19,811 bases of DNA from DATARH01 sp035507475 (GTDB taxonomy: Bacteria; Pseudomonadota; Alphaproteobacteria; ATCC43930; CGMCC-115725), in the NCBI GenBank assembly GCA_035507475.1, contig DATJOB010000161.1:1-19811 (forward strand), read 5' to 3'. This document shows positions 1-6,480 of this stretch, one piece after another (positions within the stretch are counted from its first letter, which is position 1; every line of letters begins with the position of its first letter). Below the pieces are notes generated by a model. That model was not told the origin of the DNA and did not search any database. It saw only the letters and a list, made by a program, of their open reading frames with translations. A program made the translations under genes and the position numbers.

Positions 1-475
1 GGTCGACGGCGAGACGAGGCTGTTCCAGTCGCTGGCGATCCTCGAATATCTCGACGAGACCCACCCCGAGCCGCCGCTGCTGCCGCGCGAGCCGGCGGCG
101 CGCGCCTGGTGCCGCGGTTTCGCGCTGATCAACATCGCGGATTCGCACCCGCTGCTGGTGCCGCGCATCCGGCATTACCTGACCGGCGAGCTCAACCTGC
201 CGCAGGAGACGATGGTCGGCTGGATCCGCCACTGGCTCGGCGCCGGGCTGGCGGCGATGGAGGCGCTGCTCGCCGAACACACTCAGGCCGGCCGGTTCTG
301 CCACGGCGACCGCCCGACGCTCGCCGATATCGGGCTGGTGACGCAGGTGACGCCGGCCAAGGTGTTCGGCGCCGAGCTCGCCCCGTATGCGCGGGTGATG
401 CGCATCCACGAGACCTGCATGGCGCTGCCGGCCTTCGCCGAGGCCGCGCCGGCAAACCAGCCCGACGCCGAATAG
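1..475 (+). CDS. maiA: Maleylacetoacetate isomerase (zeta-class glutathione S-transferase), 5'-truncated by window edge
   Basis: The gene enters from the left edge; the first complete codon starts at base 2 and the stop is TAG at 473-475, leaving 157 residues. The visible part covers the end of the thioredoxin-like domain (FQSLAILEYLDETHPE, where the glutamine-serine pair binds the glutathione gamma-glutamyl group in this fold) and the whole helical C-terminal domain (NLPQETMVGWIRHWL, then GDRPTLADIGLVTQ). This layout is typical of zeta-class GSTs that isomerise maleylacetoacetate to fumarylacetoacetate in tyrosine/homogentisate breakdown, or maleylpyruvate in gentisate breakdown. The catalytic N-terminal Ser/Cys lies outside the window, so the exact substrate cannot be judged. 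No fumarylacetoacetase or dioxygenase gene is visible. The stop is directly followed by the stop of the convergent gene, with no spacer. Confidence 0.85.
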   Translation, partial: VDGETRLFQSLAILEYLDETHPEPPLLPREPAARAWCRGFALINIADSHPLLVPRIRHYLTGELNLPQETMVGWIRHWLGAGLAAMEALLAEHTQAGRFCHGDRPTLADIGLVTQVTPAKVFGAELAPYARVMRIHETCMALPAFAEAAPANQPDAE

Positions 476-1396
476 TCAGCCGCCGCTCGCCGCTTCGGCC
501 GCCAGCGCATTGTCGGCGCAGGCCGCGAACGGCACCGCGCCGGCGAGGAAGCCGCTGACGCGCAGGGCGCGTTGCAGCCGGTCGAAACCCTCCTCGGAGA
601 GGACGGGGTTGTCGGCCCAGACCCCGTTCGCCCTGTAGCGGGCGAGCCCGCCGGCCAGCACGTCGCGGTCGAGCTGCGGGAAATAGTCGGCGATCAGCGC
701 CGCCAGCGCCGCCGGCGGGTTCGCCTGCACCCAGCGCTGCGTCTTCAGGATCGCCCGCGCCATGCGGCGGAACGGCTCGGGGTCGGCGTCGAGGCGCTGC
801 CGGGTCGTCGCGAACACGGTGTAGCTGGTGCGGCCGCGCGCCGCCGCCGGCTGCCAGAGATGCGCGCCGCCATTCGCCCCCTCGGCGCGCAGCGCCTGCT
901 CGACGAACGGCTCGAAGAGCTGCGCCACATCGAGCGCGCCGCGGCGCAGCGCGGCGACATTCTCCGGCATGGTGCCGCCGATCTGCCGGTCGAGCCGCGC
1001 CGGGTCGATGCCGGCCTGCCGCAAGTCGCCCACCAGGCAGAGCCACGGCGTCGGCACCTCGCTGACGCTGGCGAAGCGCTTGCCGAGCAGGTCGGCGAGC
1101 GCGAAGCCGGGATTGGGTGTGGCGCCGACCAGCGAGAACGGGTCGCGGCACACCACCTCGGCAAACGCGACGAGCGGCGAGGCGGGATCCTGCTCGTGCG
1201 CCTTCATCAGCCGGATCGGCCCCAGCCACATCGCCTCCGCCGCGCCGGCCACCAGCGCCGCCTCGGCCTTGCCCGGCCCCGGCGACGCCAGCAGCTCGAC
1301 GGCGACGCCTTCGGCCTCGTAGGCGCCGAGCGCATGCGCGGCGTAGAACGGCGCATAGAGCACGAAGCGATAATTCTCGTAGAGCCTCACGCGCAT
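476..1396 (-). CDS. NMT1/THI5-like (ThiY-type) substrate-binding protein without signal peptide
   Basis: The 306-residue protein begins MRVRLYENYRFVLYAPFYAA, the N-terminal signature of NMT1/THI5-like periplasmic-binding-fold proteins, followed by GAYEAEGVAVELL and a SEVPTPWLC segment. The family usually binds pyrimidine, thiamine-precursor or sulfonate-like ligands for ABC importers. Start choice: ATG at 1396 has GGAGG six bases upstream, and an in-frame TAG lies a few codons further up, so no N-terminal extension is possible. The mature fold therefore starts at residue 1 with no signal peptide or lipobox. No permease or ATPase gene is near. It may work in the cytoplasm, either as an enzyme-like or sensor protein; the CCCFC motif of yeast Thi5 is not present. 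It is divergent from the CoA-transferase gene across 57 bases. Confidence 0.75.
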   Translation of the reverse strand: MRVRLYENYRFVLYAPFYAAHALGAYEAEGVAVELLASPGPGKAEAALVAGAAEAMWLGPIRLMKAHEQDPASPLVAFAEVVCRDPFSLVGATPNPGFALADLLGKRFASVSEVPTPWLCLVGDLRQAGIDPARLDRQIGGTMPENVAALRRGALDVAQLFEPFVEQALRAEGANGGAHLWQPAAARGRTSYTVFATTRQRLDADPEPFRRMARAILKTQRWVQANPPAALAALIADYFPQLDRDVLAGGLARYRANGVWADNPVLSEEGFDRLQRALRVSGFLAGAVPFAACADNALAAEAASGG

Positions 1397-1453
1397 GGCA
1401 TGCCTCCGCCGGCTTCGCTATCGTTATCGCACGAACCGCCGAGGGAGCGCCCG
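1397..1453. promoter_or_regulatory. Short divergent intergenic region between binding-protein and CoA-transferase genes
   Basis: These 57 bases must carry the start signals of both flanking genes unless promoters lie inside the opposite coding region. Shine-Dalgarno sequences are clear on both sides: GGAGG (minus strand) before 1396 and GAGGGAG before 1454. The middle holds a less G+C-rich patch, CTATCGTTATCG, at about 1419-1430 that could be a -10 element. No confident -35 element was found. Confidence 0.3.
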
Positions 1454-2683
1454 ATGAGTGAAGCCGCCGCCGCGCCGAATTGTCTTGCCGGCATCCGCGT
1501 CCTCGACCTGACGCAATTCGAGGCGGGGCCGTCCTGCACCGAGGTGATGGCGTTGCTCGGCGCCGAGGTCGTCAAGGTCGAGAACCCGCGCGGCGGCGAA
1601 CCCGGCCGCATCCTCGGCACCGGTCCCAAGCCCGGCGCCGACGCCTATTACTTCATGGTCTACAACGCCAACAAGAAGTCGGTGACGGTCAACCTCAAAT
1701 CGCCGCGCGGCATCGCCATCGTCAAGGAGATGGCAAAGCAGGCCGACGTGTTCATCGAGAACATGGCGCCGGGCACGATCGAGAAGCTCGGCCTCGGCTG
1801 GGACGTGCTGCACGCGCTCAACCCGCGGCTCGTCTATGCCCAGGTCAAGGGGTTCGGCGAGGGCAGCCCCTACGAGCACAACCTCGCCTTCGACATGATC
1901 GCCCAGGCCTGCGGCGGCGGGATGGCGGTCACCGGACCGAAGGACGGGCCGCCCTGCAAGCCCGGCCCGACACTCGGCGATACCGGCACCGGCATGCTGA
2001 TGGCGATCTCGATCGTCAGCGCGCTCTACCAGCGCCATACGACGGGCGTCGGCCGGCGCATTCAGGTGGCGATGCAGGACGCGCAGCTCAACTACATCCG
2101 CGGCTCGTTCATGATGCACGCGCGGCTCGGCGAGCCGCCGCAGCGCAACGGCGCCAAGAGCGCCTTCGGCGGCCCGCCGCCGGCCAACATCTACCCGTGC
2201 AAGCCGGGCGGTCCGAACGACTGGTGCTATGTCTTCAACAGCCACAACAACCCCGAGCACTGGCGCCGGCTGTGCGCGGTGATCGGCCGCCCCGAGCTCG
2301 CCGACGACCCCGAATATCTCGACCGCGACAAGCGCATGGCGCGCGCCGCCGAGGTCGAGGAGATGGTCACCGCCTGGACCCGCCGCCATACCAAGAAGGA
2401 GGCGATGGAAATCCTCGGCGCCGCCGGCATACCGGCCGGCGCGGTGTTCGACACCGGCGATCTCCTCGCCGAGCCGACTTTCGAGACGCGCGGCATCCTC
2501 CAGGTGATGGACCATCCGAGCGGGCCGATGACGCGGCCGACCTTCCCGGTGCGGTTCGATGGCAAGCCGCCCGAGATCGGCCGCTCGCCGCTGCTCGGCG
2601 AGCATACCGGCGAGGTCTTCGGCGCCTGGCTCGGGATGAGCGGCGCCGACGTCAAGGGGCTCAAGGACGACGGCGTGATTTAG
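1454..2683 (+). CDS. CaiB/BaiF (family III) CoA-transferase, formyl-CoA transferase-like
   Basis: The 409-residue protein starts at ATG 1454 with GAGGGAG upstream; the reading frame stays open far upstream, but the homologous part begins here (LAGIRVLDLTQFEAGPSCT). It shows the family III hallmarks: the early GAEVVKVENPRGG segment, NANKKSVTVNLKSPRG, DVFIENMAPGTIEKLGLG, and the GDTGTG loop with Asp176, which aligns with the aspartate that forms the acyl anhydride in O. formigenes formyl-CoA transferase. The enzyme moves CoA between carboxylic acids in the cytoplasm. The glycine loop GGGGQ of formyl-CoA transferase is not recognisable; the corresponding area reads FGGPPPAN, so oxalate/formate specificity should not be assumed. 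It is divergent from the binding-protein gene and converges on the small gene ending at 2695. Confidence 0.88.
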   Translation: MSEAAAAPNCLAGIRVLDLTQFEAGPSCTEVMALLGAEVVKVENPRGGEPGRILGTGPKPGADAYYFMVYNANKKSVTVNLKSPRGIAIVKEMAKQADVFIENMAPGTIEKLGLGWDVLHALNPRLVYAQVKGFGEGSPYEHNLAFDMIAQACGGGMAVTGPKDGPPCKPGPTLGDTGTGMLMAISIVSALYQRHTTGVGRRIQVAMQDAQLNYIRGSFMMHARLGEPPQRNGAKSAFGGPPPANIYPCKPGGPNDWCYVFNSHNNPEHWRRLCAVIGRPELADDPEYLDRDKRMARAAEVEEMVTAWTRRHTKKEAMEILGAAGIPAGAVFDTGDLLAEPTFETRGILQVMDHPSGPMTRPTFPVRFDGKPPEIGRSPLLGEHTGEVFGAWLGMSGADVKGLKDDGVI

Positions 2684-2694
2684 CGAATGCCGAT

Positions 2695-2925
2695 CTAACC
2701 GTCGCCGCGTTCGCTTTCGTCGCGCGACTCGCGCAGCTGGCGCAGCAGGTCGCGCACGCTGCGCGCGGTTCTGAGCTTGCGGCCGATATCGGGGGCGAGG
2801 CGCAAATCCCCTTCGCCGTCGAGCCAGCCGGCCTCGGTGTCGGGCGGCAGCTCGCGCATGACCTCGGCGAACGTGCGGAAGATCGCCTCGACCTCGCGCG
2901 CCTCGAGCCGCCTTTCCCGCGCCAT
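2695..2925 (-). CDS. Small protein of unknown function (76 aa)
   Basis: I do not recognise this protein. It begins MARERRLEAREVEAIF and is rich in charged residues, with two likely helical stretches (about residues 6-25 and 45-65) and an acidic/arginine-rich end. The start at 2925 is preferred over an ATG ten codons earlier because GGAGGG lies seven bases upstream of it. It has no cysteine, signal peptide or membrane segment. It lies 75 bases downstream of the radical SAM gene on the same strand and may share its transcript. Its stop lies 11 bases from the stop of the convergent CoA-transferase gene. That it is a real gene rests on the Shine-Dalgarno site and on the otherwise unoccupied space; homology could not be tested. 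Confidence 0.5.
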   Translation of the reverse strand: MARERRLEAREVEAIFRTFAEVMRELPPDTEAGWLDGEGDLRLAPDIGRKLRTARSVRDLLRQLRESRDESERGDG

Positions 2926-3000
2926 TCCCGACCCTCCGCCGCTGCCTCGCGGCACAGTAGCCGAAACGCCGGGTGCGCTCGCCGCTTTTGCGGGTCCCGC

Positions 3001-4083
3001 TCAGAACAGCGCGAGCTGGTCGCCCTGCTGCGGCGGCGGGCGGAAGCTCGTCGTGTCGAGCGCCGCGCCGTGGCGGCGGTCGAGGCCGAGCCGGCGGCAG
3101 GCGCGCTCGAAGCGCAACCGCAACATCTCGGCATAGGGGCCGTCGCCGACCATCCGCTTCGACCAGGTCGAATCGTAGAGCCGGCCGCCATGGCTCTGCG
3201 CCACCAGCGACAGCACATGCGCCGCGCGGTTCGGGTGGTGCGCCTCGAGCCATTCCTTGAACAGCGCCTTCAGCTCGTGCGGCAGGCGCAGCATCGTGTA
3301 TCCCGCGGTTGCCGCGCCCGCATCCTTGGCGGCGGCGAGGATGTCCTCCATTTCGGCGTCGTTGAGCGCCGGGATCATCGGCGCCGACAGCACCCCGGTC
3401 GGGATGCCGGCGCGGGCCAGCGCGGCGATCGTCTCGATGCGCCGCTGCGGGGTGGCGGCACGCGGCTCCATGACCCGGGCCAGCTCGCGGTCGAGCGTCG
3501 TCAGCGAGACGGTGACGCAGGCGAGCCGCGCCGCCGCCATCTCGCCGAGGATGTCGATGTCGCGCTGGATGAGCGCGCCCTTGGTGACGATCGTCACCGG
3601 GTGGCGGTAGTCGCGCAGCACCTCGAGCACCGCGCGGGTGACGCCGAGCCGGCGCTCGGCCGGCTGGTAAGGGTCGGTGTTGCTGCCGAGCGCGAGCGGC
3701 CGGCAGGTATAGCCCTTGCGGTTGAGCTCCTGGCGCAGCAGTGCGGCGGCCTGCGGCTTGAAAAAGATGCGGGTCTCGAAATCGAGCCCCGGCGACAGGC
3801 CGAGATAGGCGTGGCTCGGCCGCGCGTAGCAATAGATGCAGCCGTGCTCGCAGCCGCGATACGGGTTGATCGAGCGGTCGAAGCCGATATCGGGCGACTC
3901 GTTGCGCGCGATGATCGTGCGCGTCGCATCGGCGGTCAGCCGCGTCGCCAGCGGCTGCGGCGGCGCCTCGCTCTCGCCCCAGCCGTCGTCGAACGGCTCG
4001 CGCCGCTCCTCTTCGAAGCGCCCGCTCGCGTTGGTGACGGCGCCGCGTCCCTTGCGCGGCGTGGGGGAGGCCGGCATATCCAT
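3001..4083 (-). CDS. PA0069-family radical SAM protein (SplB-like)
   Basis: The 360-residue protein carries the cluster-binding motif GCEHGCIYC (Cys78, Cys82, Cys85; spacing CX3CX2C), followed by YARPSHAYLGLSPG and LGSNTDPYQPAE, all typical of the PA0069/Rv2578c-type radical SAM family related to spore photoproduct lyase. The leading PRKGRGAV segment is also characteristic. The family binds a [4Fe-4S] cluster and cleaves S-adenosylmethionine; its reaction is unknown. The start is uncertain. ATG 4083 fits the usual N-terminus but has no Shine-Dalgarno site. ATG 4125 would add 14 residues (MFLYCSHNRG...) and has GGAG five bases upstream. It is divergent from the glycosyltransferase gene and 75 bases upstream of the 76-residue gene. 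Confidence 0.85.
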   Translation of the reverse strand: MDMPASPTPRKGRGAVTNASGRFEEERREPFDDGWGESEAPPQPLATRLTADATRTIIARNESPDIGFDRSINPYRGCEHGCIYCYARPSHAYLGLSPGLDFETRIFFKPQAAALLRQELNRKGYTCRPLALGSNTDPYQPAERRLGVTRAVLEVLRDYRHPVTIVTKGALIQRDIDILGEMAAARLACVTVSLTTLDRELARVMEPRAATPQRRIETIAALARAGIPTGVLSAPMIPALNDAEMEDILAAAKDAGAATAGYTMLRLPHELKALFKEWLEAHHPNRAAHVLSLVAQSHGGRLYDSTWSKRMVGDGPYAEMLRLRFERACRRLGLDRRHGAALDTTSFRPPPQQGDQLALF

Positions 4084-4125
4084 GCGCGCGATGATGCCGC
4101 GATTATGAGAACAATACAAGAACAT
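4084..4125. promoter_or_regulatory. A+T-rich divergent start region between radical SAM and glycosyltransferase genes
   Basis: Bases 4101-4128 form an A+T-rich island in otherwise G+C-rich DNA. On the minus strand it contains CATAAT (plus coordinates 4103-4108), a fair -10 element about 20 bases before the ATG at 4083. No good -35 element was found at 16-18 bases. The island ends in CATATG, where an ATG on each strand abuts the other, so translation start signals and promoters of the two genes are packed together here. Confidence 0.4.
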
Positions 4126-4794
4126 ATGGTCTCCGCCGTGGTTCCGACGCTCGACGCGGCGCGGGAGCTGGCGCAGACGCTCGCGGTGCTGTGGGACGCC
4201 GCGCCGCTGGTCGGCGAGATCGTCGTCGCCGACGGCGGCTCGCGCGACGGTACGCTGGATGTTGCGGGCTCGGCGGGGGCTCGCGTCGTCCTGGCGCCGC
4301 GCGGCCGCGGCAGCCAGCTCGCAGCCGGGGCGGCGGCGGCGCAGGGCGACTGGCTCCTCTTCGTGCATGCCGATTGCCGGCCGCTGCCGGGCTGGGAGGC
4401 GGCGGTGCGCGCCTTCCTCGCGGGGTCGCGCGAGCGTGCCGGGTATTTCGCGCTGGCGCTCGACGACCGGCGGCCGGCGGCGCGCTGCCTCGAGGCGCTG
4501 GTCGCCTGGCGCTGCCGGGTCTGCGCGCTGCCTTACGGCGACCAGGGGCTCTTGATCCACCGCACGCTCTACGACGCGGTCGGCGGCCATCCGGCGATCC
4601 CGCTGATGGAGGATGTGGCGCTGGCGCGCCGGCTCGGCCGGGCGCGTCTGCAGCCGCTCGGAGCGACGATGCTGGCCTCGGCGCGGCGCTACCGGCGGGA
4701 CGGCTACCTGCGGCGGTCGCTGCGCAACCTCGTCTGCCTGTCGCTCTATTTCGCGGGCGTGCCGCCGGCGCGGATCGCCCGGCTCTACGGCTGA
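4126..4794 (+). CDS. TIGR04283-type family 2 glycosyltransferase
   Basis: The 222-residue protein has a GT-A fold: MVSAVVPTLDAARE at the N-terminus, VVADGGSRDGT (residues 34-43), GRGSQLAAGAAAAQGDWLLFVHAD (59-82; HAD is the metal/nucleotide-binding acid motif), PYGDQG (136-141) and PLMEDV (159-164). These match the TIGR04283 family, named for arsenosugar biosynthesis because of its gene neighbourhoods in some bacteria. ATG 4126 matches the conserved family start; an in-frame ATG at 4105 is possible. It is followed after 7 bases by the TIGR04282 gene, so the two are surely one transcript. No arsM or arsS gene is visible, so the arsenosugar role is unsupported here and the sugar acceptor is unknown. 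There is no signal peptide or membrane anchor. Confidence 0.85.
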   Translation: MVSAVVPTLDAARELAQTLAVLWDAAPLVGEIVVADGGSRDGTLDVAGSAGARVVLAPRGRGSQLAAGAAAAQGDWLLFVHADCRPLPGWEAAVRAFLAGSRERAGYFALALDDRRPAARCLEALVAWRCRVCALPYGDQGLLIHRTLYDAVGGHPAIPLMEDVALARRLGRARLQPLGATMLASARRYRRDGYLRRSLRNLVCLSLYFAGVPPARIARLYG

Positions 4795-4801
4795 GGCGGC
4801 G

Positions 4802-5380
4802 ATGCGGCGCACGCTGATCGTCTTCGCCCGGCTGCCGCGGCTCGGTGCGGGCAAGACGCGGCTCGCGCACGACATCGGCCCGGTGGCGGCGCTCGCCTTC
4901 GAGCGGCTGATGCTGGCGACGACACTGCGCCGGCTCGGTCGCGACCGGCGCTGGCGGCTGCGCCTGGCGCTGACCCCGGACCGCGCGGCACGGCGCTGGC
5001 GCGGCGCGGTCGCCGCCGTTCCGCAAGGCGGCGGCGACCTCGGCCGGCGGATGCGGCGCGCGCTCGCCGCGGCTCCGCCCGGCCCGGCGCTGCTGGTCGG
5101 CAGCGACATCCCCGCCCTTCGGCCCCGCCACATCGCCGCGGCCTTCGCGCTGCTCGGGCGGCACGACCTGGTGTTCGGCCCGGCCCGCGACGGCGGGTTC
5201 TGGCTGGTCGGCTGCCGTCACCGGCCGCCCGATTTCGGCACGCCGCGCTGGTCGAGCCCGCACGCGCTGCGCGACGTGCTCGACCATGTGCCGCGCCGGC
5301 TCTCGATCGGCTTCGCGGCGCCGCTCGACGATGTCGATGACGGCGCCGCCTACCGCCGCTTCCGCCGGCTCGGCCGGTAG
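4802..5380 (+). CDS. TIGR04282-type (DUF2064) glycosyltransferase/nucleotidyltransferase-like protein
   Basis: The 192-residue protein has the DUF2064 hallmarks: FARLPRLGAGKTRLA at residues 8-22 (nucleotide-binding loop with lysine and arginine), LLVGSDIPAL (97-106) and DLVFGPARDGGFWLVG (122-137). The fold is related to CofC/MobA nucleotidyltransferases. The gene starts 7 bases after the preceding glycosyltransferase, with GAGGCGG as ribosome binding site overlapping that gene's stop. The fixed pairing of these two families suggests they act in one pathway, which database names call arsenosugar biosynthesis; nothing else in the window supports that. The C-terminus is arginine-rich (YRRFRRLGR) because its last 31 bases are also the end of meaB on the other strand. 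Confidence 0.85.
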   Translation: MRRTLIVFARLPRLGAGKTRLAHDIGPVAALAFERLMLATTLRRLGRDRRWRLRLALTPDRAARRWRGAVAAVPQGGGDLGRRMRRALAAAPPGPALLVGSDIPALRPRHIAAAFALLGRHDLVFGPARDGGFWLVGCRHRPPDFGTPRWSSPHALRDVLDHVPRRLSIGFAAPLDDVDDGAAYRRFRRLGR

Positions 5381-6351
5381 AGCGCGAGCAGCGCGCGGGC
5401 GCCGTCCGCGGCGGTGCGCTCGCCGGCCATGACGTCGCGCTCGATGCCGGGAAAATGCGCGGCGACCGCCGGTGCGCCGCGGAATTGCGCGAGGAGGCCG
5501 TCGCTGATCTCGGTGAGCAGCGCGGCGCGGGCCTGCTCGGCGCGGCGGCGCGCCCAGGCGCCGCTCGCCTCCAGCGTCGCACGGAACCGGGCGACGTCGT
5601 CCCACAGCGCCGCGACGCCGTCGCCGGTCAGCGCCGAGATCGCCCGCACCGGCGTCTCCCAGCCGGGCGTCGACGGGCGGATCAGGCGCAGCGCGTTGGC
5701 GTAATCGGCCACGGCATGCCGTGCGTGCTCGGCGAGCGCGCCGTCCGCCTTGGTGATGAGCACCAGGTCGGCGAGCTCGATGATGCCGCGCTTCAGCCCC
5801 TGCAGCTCGTCGCCGGCGGCCGGCGGCAGGACCAGCAGGAACATGTCGGTCATCTCGGCGACCGCGGTTTCCGACTGGCCGGCGCCGACGGTCTCGACGA
5901 TCACCGTGTCGAACCCCGCCGCCTCGCAGAGCAGGATCGATTCGCGGGTGCGCCGCGCGACCCCGCCCAGCGCCGCGCCGCCCGGGCTCGGCCGGATGAA
6001 GGCGCCCGGCGCGCGGCCCAGCTCGGCCATCCGCGTCTTGTCGCCGAGGATAGCGCCGCCGCCGCGCTTCGCCGCCGGATCGATCGCGAGCACAGCGATC
6101 CGCCGGCCGCGCCGGAGGCCGTCGAGACCGAAACGCTCGATGAAAGTCGACTTGCCGGCGCCGGGCGGACCGGAGACGCCGAGCCGGGTCGCGGCGCCGG
6201 TCGCCGGCAGCAGCGCCTCGACCAGCCGCTCGGCCGCCGCGCGGTGGTCGGCGCGCGTCGATTCGACAAGCGTCAGCGCCCGCGCCAGCCCGCGCCGATC
6301 GCCGGCGCGGAGCGCGGCGGCCAGATCATCCGAGGAGGGCGGCACGGACAT
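5350..6351 (-). CDS. meaB: MeaB/ArgK-family G3E P-loop GTPase (methylmalonyl-CoA mutase chaperone)
   Basis: The 333-residue protein carries Walker A GPPGAGKST (61-69), AIDPAAKRGGGAILGDKTRM (89-108), RPSPGGAALGGVARRTRE (120-137), ETVGAGQSE (153-161) and the base-recognition motif TKAD (200-203). Length and order fit MeaB, which uses GTP to gate cobalamin loading and protect methylmalonyl-CoA mutase or related B12 mutases in the cytoplasm. Small differences from the usual motifs are GGAALGG for the common SSGTLGG, and TKAD for NKAD (human MMAA also has TK). ATG 6351 has AAGGA nine bases upstream, inside a palindromic repeat. The 3' end overlaps the convergent glycosyltransferase gene by 31 bases. 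No mutase gene is visible in the window. Confidence 0.9.
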   Translation of the reverse strand: MSVPPSSDDLAAALRAGDRRGLARALTLVESTRADHRAAAERLVEALLPATGAATRLGVSGPPGAGKSTFIERFGLDGLRRGRRIAVLAIDPAAKRGGGAILGDKTRMAELGRAPGAFIRPSPGGAALGGVARRTRESILLCEAAGFDTVIVETVGAGQSETAVAEMTDMFLLVLPPAAGDELQGLKRGIIELADLVLITKADGALAEHARHAVADYANALRLIRPSTPGWETPVRAISALTGDGVAALWDDVARFRATLEASGAWARRRAEQARAALLTEISDGLLAQFRGAPAVAAHFPGIERDVMAGERTAADGARALLALYRPSRRKRR

Positions 6352-6393
6352 CCTGCGTCCTTCGCGACGCGGCCCGCGGCCGCTCCTCAGGAT
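6350..6393. repeat. REP-like palindromic repeat overlapping the meaB start
   Basis: The outer arms ATCCTG (6350-6355) and CAGGAT (6388-6393) are exact inverse complements. The inner arms CGGCC (6370-6374) and GGCCG (6378-6382) form a second stem with a 3-base loop. The sequence, including GTCCTTCG and CTCCTCAGGATGA, resembles the abundant intergenic palindromes of Bradyrhizobium and related alphaproteobacteria, as far as memory allows. I saw no second copy in this window. On the minus strand the element provides both the AAGGA Shine-Dalgarno site and the start-codon context of meaB. Confidence 0.6.
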
Positions 6394-6480
6394 GACGAAA
6401 CCGGTCGGAGGGCATCAAGAGCAGCCGTCGCCCCGGGAGCCGGCGCCGGCCGCGCGACGGTCGCACCGCGCCGACCGCCG

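Noticed and set aside
572..1453. N-terminal extension of the CoA-transferase
   Set aside because: It is antisense to the binding-protein gene and lacks motifs; ATG 1454 has a good ribosome site and the family fold begins there.
1480..4125. Long open frame continuing upstream of the TIGR04283 glycosyltransferase
   Set aside because: It overlaps the CoA-transferase gene in another frame and the antisense of the radical SAM gene; the recognisable protein starts only at 4126.
3001..6351. Arsenic resistance or arsenosugar island
   Set aside because: Only the two glycosyltransferase family names point to arsenic; no ars regulator, reductase, methyltransferase or pump is seen.
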